Assembly: GCA_029259875.1 (NCBI GenBank)
Contig: JAJDEK010000365.1
Location: forward strand, 1-6,018
Origin: Planctomycetaceae bacterium
GTDB taxonomy: Bacteria; Planctomycetota; Planctomycetia; Planctomycetales; Planctomycetaceae
Reading direction: 5' to 3'
Length of the DNA: 6,018 nucleotides
In this document: in pieces, positions 1 to 5,663 of the stretch
How the letters are laid out: every line of letters begins with the position of its first letter
Numbering within the stretch: the stretch's first letter is position 1
Position numbers and translations under genes: made by a program
Notes under the pieces: model-generated
Databases searched by the model: none
The model's input: the letters and a program-made list of their open reading frames with translations, nothing else
What the model was told of the DNA's origin: nothing

Positions 1-1496
1 GAGTAAAGCCTCAGGTAATCATTAAAGGACTTGGAAGCCGAGCCCTCTTCTCCCTGGAGATATTGTCCCAAGGCCAAGAAATAAGCGGCCTGTTGTGCTG
101 CCATCAGGTGCATGAGTCGGATTTCCTGTGGGACGATTAAATCGGCAGGAAATCCTTGTTCCAGCCGCGTGGTGACATAACTCTGGATTGCCGCTTGTTG
201 ATCTCCCATTAATTGTTTCGTTCTCGTTTTGAGCAATTTTTTTGTAGGAGGACCCCATGGGACTTCAAAACCTTCTGGCTTTTTAACTCGGGCTTTTATA
301 TCGAAAGGAACTGGGGCTCGGAACGGTAATTTCATCGACTTGATTCGTTTAGCTAACTCACCTTCGACTGCCAGACTTTCCCGCATTTGCTGGTCCGGAT
401 ATTCTGAAACCTTGATTTCCGCCTCTTTCAGAATTCCTTTTCCAATCGTTTGAATATGGGCGATGAAACCGGAGTCTCCTTCAAATTCATCAAGGTTACG
501 AAACAGGACAAAAGTCTGCTTACGTGAAAGAGAATCTTCCAGCCGTCGCATTCTGGCAGACCATTCACAGCTTTGACCCATAATCAAAACTTGAGCGGAT
601 TTTAGTTCTTCTGCAGAAAAACGATTTTCAGCATCTTCACCGTAGATGTTTTTCAGGATCTCCGGAGAATTGTAAACGGAAGCGAGTGTCGCTGGGTTTT
701 GAATGAGAATGGAATCAGCGGGTTGTTCTGCAGCAGGTATAGGAAGTCCCAGGACTGGATCAAATAAGTAAATCTCTTGATCAATGAGAACTCCCACCAG
801 AAGTTTAAACGGAGCTGGCTTAGCGGGGCGAAGCAGAACCGCATCAATGCGAAGTTGTCGCATTAGATTAATGTAGACCCAGGCGCGCTGCTCTGCAGAT
901 CCTGCTCCCAAAATACAGATTTCATAAGGAGACAGCGGCACTACGTTTTTTTCATTCGTGACCAGAGCAATGTTATTGATGCAATAATAAAAGGCCGCCG
1001 TAGCTCGGTCCTGATCGTTGGTTTTTCCTTCGATGGCCGCGTTGATCATGCCTTTAAAAAGCTGTGAATCGCGAATAAATTTTCCGTCAAGCTGAGTAAA
1101 GCGAGTCAGATCCATCTTCGCGAGTTGTGCTTCACTTAAATATTTCTTCAAGAAAGGCTTTTGTGAATCTGTCACAAGCGGAGGCTTGGAATCGAAATTA
1201 CCGCACTTAGAAGTCCATTGGTTTAAGAGGTCAACCGCTGGTTCCAGCGTAGCGCTGATTCCCAAACGATCCGGCTCTAGCATGCTCATAGCGTTGTCAA
1301 TGTAACTGTTGCAGTCCGGGTCTTCCGATTCGGAATCCGGATTCTGAGCACTGTCTTCGGAATTCACGTTTTGTGCAGGTGAAGGAGCTGGTTTTTTACA
1401 ACTGGGAAGAGTTAACATCAAACCAATAAAGAAAACGCCCTGCAGAAAAGCCAAAGGAATTCTATACTTGTGATGTAGCAGATTTGTCAGAGTCAT
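1..1496 (-). CDS. Large envelope lipoprotein, degenerate transglutaminase-like core (partial, C-terminus off left edge)
   Basis: Reading the minus strand from the ATG at 1496 gives 498 uninterrupted codons that run off the left edge, so the C-terminus is missing. It is the first ATG after an in-frame TGA near 1557; no good Shine-Dalgarno precedes it. Residues 1-33 form a lipoprotein signal: a His/Lys/Arg n-region, a hydrophobic stretch from about 13 to 30, and a lipobox LPSC with Cys33 as the predicted lipidated residue. A Ser/Glu/Asp-rich linker follows (about 39-62). Residues 199-252 contain GSAEQRAWVYINLMRQLRID and then GVLIDQEIYLFDP, which resembles a transglutaminase-like core with the catalytic Cys position not conserved; this is inference. 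The last visible residues (about 466-498, AAYFLALGQYLQ then SFNDYLRLY) look like a TPR-type helical pair. Function is unknown. It lies downstream of kdsA on the same strand, so an envelope role is plausible. The reading frame and lipoprotein call are strong; the fold assignment is weak. Confidence 0.8.
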   Translation of the reverse strand, partial: MTLTNLLHHKYRIPLAFLQGVFFIGLMLTLPSCKKPAPSPAQNVNSEDSAQNPDSESEDPDCNSYIDNAMSMLEPDRLGISATLEPAVDLLNQWTSKCGNFDSKPPLVTDSQKPFLKKYLSEAQLAKMDLTRFTQLDGKFIRDSQLFKGMINAAIEGKTNDQDRATAAFYYCINNIALVTNEKNVVPLSPYEICILGAGSAEQRAWVYINLMRQLRIDAVLLRPAKPAPFKLLVGVLIDQEIYLFDPVLGLPIPAAEQPADSILIQNPATLASVYNSPEILKNIYGEDAENRFSAEELKSAQVLIMGQSCEWSARMRRLEDSLSRKQTFVLFRNLDEFEGDSGFIAHIQTIGKGILKEAEIKVSEYPDQQMRESLAVEGELAKRIKSMKLPFRAPVPFDIKARVKKPEGFEVPWGPPTKKLLKTRTKQLMGDQQAAIQSYVTTRLEQGFPADLIVPQEIRLMHLMAAQQAAYFLALGQYLQGEEGSASKSFNDYLRLY

Positions 1497-1522
1497 ATCA
1501 GTTATTACTTTTTGGAAATAGA

Positions 1523-1551
1523 CATCTCTACCTGTTATTACGGTGGAGATG
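1523..1551. repeat. Inverted repeat (10-bp stem) upstream of the lipoprotein gene
   Basis: CATCTCTACC at 1523-1532 faces GGTGGAGATG at 1542-1551 across a 9-nt loop. All ten positions pair if one U-G is allowed on the plus strand; on the minus-strand transcript that pair becomes a C-A mismatch. It sits in the 141-bp gap between kdsA and the lipoprotein gene, 27 bp before the lipoprotein start. No T-run follows on the minus strand, so it is a poor intrinsic terminator. It could be a leader hairpin or a protein-binding site. The octamer GTTATTAC occurs both in the loop region (1534-1541) and at 1501-1508. Confidence 0.35.
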
Positions 1552-1637
1552 CGTCTTCAAATAATCAGATCCGTCTATCAGATAAACACAGAATAAATGA
1601 ATGCGGTGACACTCCTTTTCTATACTATAACCAATTT

Positions 1638-2498
1638 TCAATCAGATGGAATGTCTGTGTGTCCTCCGATTTCGTTAACCAGTGAGCGGAATTTCTGCAA
1701 ACCGACAGCAAAATTGGCAAACTGATCTAATGGTAACATATTGGGACCGTCGCTGAGTGCTTTGGATGGATCAGGATGTGTTTCCGCAAAAACCCCGTCG
1801 CAGCCACAAGCAACGGCAGCGCGCGCGAGAAAGGGAATCATATCCCGTTGTCCCCCTGTCGATTTTCCGCCGGGGGTCTGCACGCTGTGAGTGGCATCAA
1901 AGATCACAGGGGTTCCCATGTTTTGCATGATGGGTATACACCGCATGTCATTCACCAGTCGTCCGTATCCGAAGGTGGTTCCCCGTTCGGTGAGCATTAA
2001 CTGGTCCAGGCCGAATGCTTCACATTTATTGACGGCGTGAATGCAATCTTCAGGAGCAACAAACTGTGGTTTTTTGATATTCACGACTCCCTGGTGTTTC
2101 AAAGCAGCCTTGGATGCTTCCTCCAGTAAATCAGTCTGCCGCGCAAGAAAGGCGGGTATCTGGAGGATCCGGCAAACTTCTGCCGCCGGCGCAGCCTGGC
2201 TTGGTTCGTGGATATCAGTTGTCACCTCCAGCCCGGTTTCCTGTTTGACTTTTGCCAGGATCTCAAGTCCTGCTTCGAGCCCGGGACCTCGAAAGCTGTC
2301 AACGCTGGTTCGATTGGCCTTGTCAAAGCTACATTTGAAAATCAAAGGCAGATTGTCTTTGGCAGCAATTTCAGCGAGTTGTTTTGCTGTGGTCAGAACG
2401 AGTTCTTCACTCTCGATGACGCACGGACCAGCGATAAAGACGAGAGGGAGATTGGTACCACACCGAATATTTCCAATGGTAACGGGATTTTGAGGCAC
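1638..2498 (-). CDS. kdsA: 3-deoxy-D-manno-octulosonate 8-phosphate synthase (KdsA)
   Basis: KdsA condenses phosphoenolpyruvate with D-arabinose 5-phosphate to Kdo 8-phosphate, the committed cytosolic step toward the Kdo of lipopolysaccharide. The 286 residues match the usual family length of about 280 and appear complete. Family motifs in order are AGPCVIES (23-30), FDKANRTS (58-65), RGPGLEAG (70-77), TDIHEPSQA (94-102), [11 protein letters not shown] (115-125), NIKKPQF (140-146), ERGTTFGY (171-178), IFDATHSVQ (199-207), GGQRD (215-219), AETHPDP (238-244) and SDGPNMLPL (249-257). The KANRTS motif separates it from DAHP synthase. Cys26, His204, Glu239 and Asp250 fall at the four metal-ligand positions of the metal-dependent class, where E. 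coli KdsA has Asn in place of the Cys. The start is GTG at 2498, preceded by AAAGGA with a 7-nt spacer and no in-frame ATG nearby. It begins 50 bp after the lipid kinase stop, so the two are probably co-transcribed. Confidence 0.96.
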   Translation of the reverse strand: MPQNPVTIGNIRCGTNLPLVFIAGPCVIESEELVLTTAKQLAEIAAKDNLPLIFKCSFDKANRTSVDSFRGPGLEAGLEILAKVKQETGLEVTTDIHEPSQAAPAAEVCRILQIPAFLARQTDLLEEASKAALKHQGVVNIKKPQFVAPEDCIHAVNKCEAFGLDQLMLTERGTTFGYGRLVNDMRCIPIMQNMGTPVIFDATHSVQTPGGKSTGGQRDMIPFLARAAVACGCDGVFAETHPDPSKALSDGPNMLPLDQFANFAVGLQKFRSLVNEIGGHTDIPSD

Positions 2499-2505
2499 AG
2501 ATAAA

Positions 2506-2511
2506 TCCTTT
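2506..2511 (-). promoter_or_regulatory. Ribosome binding site of kdsA
   Basis: On the minus strand AAAGGA lies 7 nt before the GTG at 2498. It is the clearest Shine-Dalgarno in the window and supports GTG as the kdsA start in the absence of a nearby in-frame ATG. Confidence 0.6.
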
Positions 2512-2548
2512 ATGGCTGTATTGAGAGAGAATCGTCAGTCAGGATGAA

Positions 2549-3451
2549 TTATTGATCATTCGTAGGCATTGAGCAAGGGATGATAAAGCGCGCCGCAGCA
2601 GGAATGATCTGAATATCTGCTGGTGTAAAGCCGGTCGCATCACCGTCCGTTTGAATGGGAACCGGTTGAGCAGACTGGATCCGAATCCGAGGCGTCTGCA
2701 ATTTTTGAACATCCGCAGAATGAAGATGAGTACCACGTATCACGCGACATACGTATTTGATCATCGTCCAAATCCCTTTTTTCCGTAAGAGAATCACGTC
2801 GAAGAGACCATCATGATCGTTGGCAGCAGGTGCAAAATTCAGATTCAATCCATAAGCGGGAATGTTCACCACAATGGCATGGTAGGCGGTCGTTTCGTGC
2901 TCACCCTCATCATCTGTGGTTATGATCTGAAGTTCTTCAAACGGGAAGGACCAAAGCATTTTCCAGATTGGCTTCAGGTAGCTGAGATGGGAAATATTAC
3001 CTTTACGGGACCGGGCCAGCTCCATAGCAACTGCTGCATCAAAGCCGATACTTGCCATTAAGATAAATTTCCGGTTATCGAGCTGGCAGAGATCGATCTC
3101 CCGCGTTGTACCCTGGCTGATCATTTCCGCAACAAATTGGCCTGATTTTTGAATGCCAAGATAACGGGCGAGCAAGTTTTCCGTTCCCAAGGGCAGGATG
3201 GCAATTTTTTGATCAGGATAGCGATTAATCACATCTTGAACGGTCCCGTCTCCGCCCGCAGCCACAACACACAGAGGCTGATCTTCTATTGTTTGCTGAT
3301 TCAGAATGTCCTGCATGCGATCGCGATTGGAAAAGAGACGCGGGCGAATTCCTTTTTGCTTGAGATGGTGGATCAAATCCAGTAGCAACGAGGCACGATT
3401 TCCCGTACCTGAGATTGGGTTTCTTTGAATGGCGACCCAAGGTGTAGACAT
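2549..3451 (-). CDS. Diacylglycerol kinase/LCB5-family lipid kinase
   Basis: This 300-residue protein has the full motif set of the DAGK catalytic family (DgkB/YegS/LCB5 type), which transfers the ATP gamma-phosphate to a lipid hydroxyl such as diacylglycerol or a sphingoid base. Visible motifs are NPISGTG (11-17, family N-terminal nucleotide-binding loop), AAGGDGTVQDVIN (64-76, the signature GGDGT), LPLGTENLLARYLG (86-99), ASIGFDAAV (133-141), NDHDGLFDVILLR (211-223) and QTDGDATG (267-274). In the last motif the family commonly has DGE, with Glu as the general base; here it is DGD, so Asp271 would take that role. There is no signal peptide or transmembrane helix, so it probably acts in the cytosol at the inner membrane face. 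The start is ATG at 3451, with only a weak purine-rich AGAAGA upstream. It is the first gene of a likely operon with kdsA. The exact lipid substrate cannot be told from sequence: diacylglycerol, a sphingoid base or another lipid are all possible. Confidence 0.9.
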   Translation of the reverse strand: MSTPWVAIQRNPISGTGNRASLLLDLIHHLKQKGIRPRLFSNRDRMQDILNQQTIEDQPLCVVAAGGDGTVQDVINRYPDQKIAILPLGTENLLARYLGIQKSGQFVAEMISQGTTREIDLCQLDNRKFILMASIGFDAAVAMELARSRKGNISHLSYLKPIWKMLWSFPFEELQIITTDDEGEHETTAYHAIVVNIPAYGLNLNFAPAANDHDGLFDVILLRKKGIWTMIKYVCRVIRGTHLHSADVQKLQTPRIRIQSAQPVPIQTDGDATGFTPADIQIIPAAARFIIPCSMPTNDQ

Positions 3452-3503
3452 TTTATCGTATTCTTCTGCATCAATTAGTGATTGAGTTCAGTAAATTGAC
3501 TAC

Positions 3504-3531
3504 TTGGCAACCTAGTAATTGGGCCTATAAA
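3504..3531 (+). promoter_or_regulatory. Candidate sigma-70-type promoter, distal, for the signalling gene
   Basis: TTGGCA (3504-3509) and TATAAA (3526-3531) are separated by 16 bp. If used, the leader before the GTG at 3856 would be about 320 nt and would contain both palindromes and the hairpin. Match to consensus only; planctomycete promoter rules are poorly defined. Confidence 0.25.
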
Positions 3532-3555
3532 CTTGAGGAAAAGTCTGCAATATGA

Positions 3556-3569
3556 TTCAGAATTCTGAA
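3556..3569. repeat. Perfect 14-bp palindrome, possible operator
   Basis: TTCAGAATTCTGAA is an uninterrupted 14-bp perfect palindrome with no spacer. It lies between the two divergent genes, about 105 bp before the lipid kinase start. The form suits a dimeric DNA-binding protein better than an RNA hairpin. No second copy was seen in the window, and the binding protein is unknown. Confidence 0.4.
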
Positions 3570-3570
3570 A

Positions 3571-3604
3571 AAATTTAAGATTCCTTACGTTGGATCTTAA
3601 TTTT
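3571..3604 (-). terminator. Terminator-like hairpin in the divergent leader
   Basis: TTAAGAT (3575-3581) pairs with ATCTTAA (3594-3600). Two further C-G pairs (3583-3584 with 3592-3593) lie inside past a one-base bulge, leaving the 7-nt loop TTACGTT. On the minus strand the stem is followed after one base by six T residues (3573-3568), the shape of an intrinsic terminator; on the plus strand TTTT follows. The stem is A+T-rich and weak. On the minus strand it could stop antisense transcripts from the signalling gene or attenuate the lipid kinase-kdsA leader. Confidence 0.3.
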
Positions 3605-3663
3605 GACTGACAGAAAGCCGATTTCATAGGTACGATATGTTTGTAGTTTTCAACTCGAGTCTG

Positions 3664-3677
3664 TTTTTAGCTAAAAA
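3664..3677. repeat. Second perfect 14-bp palindrome
   Basis: TTTTTAGCTAAAAA reads identically on both strands over 14 bp with no spacer. It is A+T-rich, so chance is a more serious explanation than for the palindrome at 3556. It lies about 108 bp from that one and 37 bp before the proximal promoter-like pair at 3714. Confidence 0.3.
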
Positions 3678-3713
3678 GCATAAAACCTAAGCGAGTATTC
3701 TATCATTTGCATC

Positions 3714-3741
3714 TTGAAAGACGTAATAAAAGACTGATACT
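3714..3741 (+). promoter_or_regulatory. Candidate sigma-70-type promoter, proximal, for the signalling gene
   Basis: TTGAAA (3714-3719, 5 of 6 to TTGACA) and GATACT (3736-3741, 4 of 6 to TATAAT) are separated by 16 bp. It would give a leader of roughly 110 nt before the GTG at 3856. The call rests on consensus match and position only. Confidence 0.25.
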
Positions 3742-3855
3742 AATTGTTTCCGGTTTGATTTTATCACACATTCACTGAAACAACAGGGACCTCATTTTTG
3801 ATATGTTTTTTAAGTCTAGCATTAAATGTCTTAGTGGACAAAGGCTGATTTCGCA

Positions 3856-5577
3856 GTGACCAATCCGCAAAAAATTCTCTTCTGTGGGCCAACTGACGAC
3901 CAGACATCTGAGTTAAGAGAGCAATTCTCAGCGAATCAATATCTGGTGGTGACCCCGGAAAATCTAGCGGAAGGTATCGCAGAGTTCGATCAGGGGAATG
4001 TTTCCGCTCTGGTTGTACCTGCCACTCCCGGAACATTACCGCTGGCCTTGATTCAATCTGGGAACCTGCTCGAATTTTTACCACATGCCGTTGCAATTCT
4101 AGATGCAGACTTGAAAATTCTCTGGGCAAATCATCAACTGGGTAAATTATGTGGTCAGGAAGACCCACTCATCGGACGCCCGTTTTACGATGCTTTTGGT
4201 GCTCCCGAAATATTAGGACCAGACTTCAGTCCGTTTCATACCGCCTTTTCGACTAGAACTGTTGCCAAGAGTGGCTTGCGCGTTGGTGACAAGAGTTACT
4301 ACGATGTGGAAGTGATGCCGGTACTGACTGATGTGGAAGGAGAACAAGAACCCTCTTATCTAGTGGCCAGCATCAGAGACATCTCAGAAGAAGTTCTGCA
4401 AAGGCAAAAATTGAATGCCATTTATCAAGCAGGTTTGGAACTGGGTGATCTCTCTCCCGAAGAAATCTTCGAGATGACCATTGAAGATCGCATCGAACTG
4501 TTAAAAGCCAAAATCTTGCACTATACGCAGGATCTGCTGGAATTTGAAACCGTTGAGATTCGCATTCTAGATAAAGAGACAGATCGCCTGGACGTACTAT
4601 TAGCGGTCGGTATGGAACAAGTGGCAGCAGATCGAACACTGCATGCAAAACCTGAAGGCAACGGCGTTACCGGTTTTGTCGCTGCTACAGGAAAGAGTTA
4701 TCTGTGCGAAGATACGGCGCATGACCCGCTGTATATGACGGGAGCCCCCAATGCCCGCAGTTCATTAACGGTTCCCTTAAATCTGCACGATGAAGTGTTA
4801 GGGACCTTCAATGTGGAAAGTCCCCACGCGGGCGCCTTTGATGAAAACGACTTACATTTTTTGGAGTTGTTTAGTCGAGAAGTCGCGATAGCCTTGAACA
4901 CGCTTGAGTTATTGGTTGTCGAAAAATTAACAACCGCTTCTGCCAGCACCGAATTGATTATGCGTGGTGTCGTTGATCCAGTCGATGAGATTCTTAACGA
5001 TACTGCCTGGATTTTAGAGCGTTATATTGGTCACGAGCCTAATGTGTGCGAGCGATTGCAGCGTATCCTTAAAGATACGCGCCACATCAAACAACTGATC
5101 CAACAGGTGGGAGAAGAAATGGCTCCCCAGACTCCGCATCATCATGTGCCTACGATGAGACAGGTGAATCCGAAGTTAGTCAACAAGCGAATTTTGGTCG
5201 TTGACAGTGACGCTTCAGTCAGACGTGCCGCTCACGAACTGTTAGGACGACTGGGGTGTGAAGTTGAGACTGCCCACGATGGCGAAGAAGCGTTTTTGAT
5301 GGTTCGCAGCTTTCATTATGATGTAGTGATCGCAGATATTCGCCTGCCAGACATGAATGGGTATGATTGTTTTGCTCAAATCCGAGAAATCCATGAACAC
5401 TTGCCTGTGATTCTGATGACGGGCTTTGGATATGACCCGACACATTCGATTGTCAAAGCACGTCAACTTGGTTTGAAATGTGTGCTTTACAAACCGTTTC
5501 GGCTTGATCAGTTGATTTTGGGTGTAGAAAAAGCAGTCAGTATCTCCGAAGACATGCCTTCAGAAACCTCAAACTGA
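3856..5577 (+). CDS. PAS-GAF-receiver signalling protein with histidine-less DHp-like segment
   Basis: This 573-residue protein has no signal peptide or membrane segment, so it is a cytosolic sensor/response regulator. Residues 5-58 (ILFCGP to SALVVPATPG) have a receiver-like strand pattern but no aspartate at the expected phosphoacceptor position. PAS spans about 70-176 (from FLPHAVAILDADLKILWANH to YLVASIRDIS). A helical linker leads to GAF at about 200-350, with GNGVTGFVAATGKSYLCED (268-286), SSLTVPL (302-308) and LGTFNVESP (315-323). Residues 355-422 resemble a histidine kinase dimerisation segment (GVVDPVDEILND, then ERLQRILKDTRHIKQLIQQV) but lack the phosphoacceptor His. No ATPase domain follows. 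After a His/Pro linker, the receiver (444-562) has Asp450, Ser451-Asp452, phosphoacceptor Asp494 in IADIRLPDMNGYD, Thr522 and Lys546 in YKPF. It ends without a DNA-binding domain. GTG at 3856 is the only usual start after an in-frame TAG at 3832-3834; AAGG lies 11 nt upstream. Partner kinase and output are unknown. Confidence 0.9.
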   Translation: MTNPQKILFCGPTDDQTSELREQFSANQYLVVTPENLAEGIAEFDQGNVSALVVPATPGTLPLALIQSGNLLEFLPHAVAILDADLKILWANHQLGKLCGQEDPLIGRPFYDAFGAPEILGPDFSPFHTAFSTRTVAKSGLRVGDKSYYDVEVMPVLTDVEGEQEPSYLVASIRDISEEVLQRQKLNAIYQAGLELGDLSPEEIFEMTIEDRIELLKAKILHYTQDLLEFETVEIRILDKETDRLDVLLAVGMEQVAADRTLHAKPEGNGVTGFVAATGKSYLCEDTAHDPLYMTGAPNARSSLTVPLNLHDEVLGTFNVESPHAGAFDENDLHFLELFSREVAIALNTLELLVVEKLTTASASTELIMRGVVDPVDEILNDTAWILERYIGHEPNVCERLQRILKDTRHIKQLIQQVGEEMAPQTPHHHVPTMRQVNPKLVNKRILVVDSDASVRRAAHELLGRLGCEVETAHDGEEAFLMVRSFHYDVVIADIRLPDMNGYDCFAQIREIHEHLPVILMTGFGYDPTHSIVKARQLGLKCVLYKPFRLDQLILGVEKAVSISEDMPSETSN

Positions 5578-5644
5578 TCATCAACCTCTCCTGTCCGTCT
5601 CACTCCCCATAGCCGTTCGAATGCTTTTGAAGAGATCGTTCAGT

Positions 5645-5663
5645 CAAAATGTATTTCATTTTG
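5645..5663. repeat. Small hairpin between convergent genes
   Basis: CAAAATG (5645-5651) and CATTTTG (5657-5663) form a perfect 7-bp inverted repeat around a 5-nt loop. It overlaps the stop codon of the ceramidase-family gene and lies 67 bp after the stop of the signalling gene. It could slow or end transcription from both sides, but the stem is A+T-rich and no T-run follows on either strand. Confidence 0.25.

Larger units (their letters stand above)
3452..3855. other. Divergent intergenic region, no supported gene
   Basis: This 404-bp A+T-rich stretch separates the minus-strand lipid kinase from the plus-strand signalling gene and should hold promoters for both. It contains two perfect 14-bp palindromes, a terminator-like hairpin and two plus-strand promoter-like pairs, all listed separately. 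For the lipid kinase I see only a poor minus-strand candidate: TTGAAA at 3653-3648 and TATGAA at 3628-3623, with an over-long 19-bp spacer. An 18-codon open frame (ATG at 3803, TGA at 3857-3859) ends overlapping the next gene's start. I see no tRNA or other structured RNA I can name. Confidence 0.7.

Noticed and set aside
229..453. 74-codon plus-strand open frame
   Set aside because: It is antisense to the lipoprotein gene, which reads through without interruption on the minus strand.
2041..2493. 150-codon plus-strand open frame
   Set aside because: It lies wholly antisense to kdsA, whose motifs are unmistakable, and its translation shows no family features.
1638..2498. DAHP synthase (shikimate pathway) as an alternative for kdsA
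   Set aside because: The AGPCVIES block is shared, but FDKANRTS and [11 protein letters not shown] with the 286-residue length are KdsA features; DAHP synthases have a KPRTS-type motif instead.
3764..4168. 134-codon minus-strand open frame spanning the start of the signalling gene
   Set aside because: It is antisense to the receiver-like and PAS coding sequence, and its translation has no recognisable domain.
3856..5577. Functional histidine kinase
   Set aside because: There is no conserved His in the DHp-like segment and no N, G1 or G2 ATP-binding boxes; the receiver follows directly.
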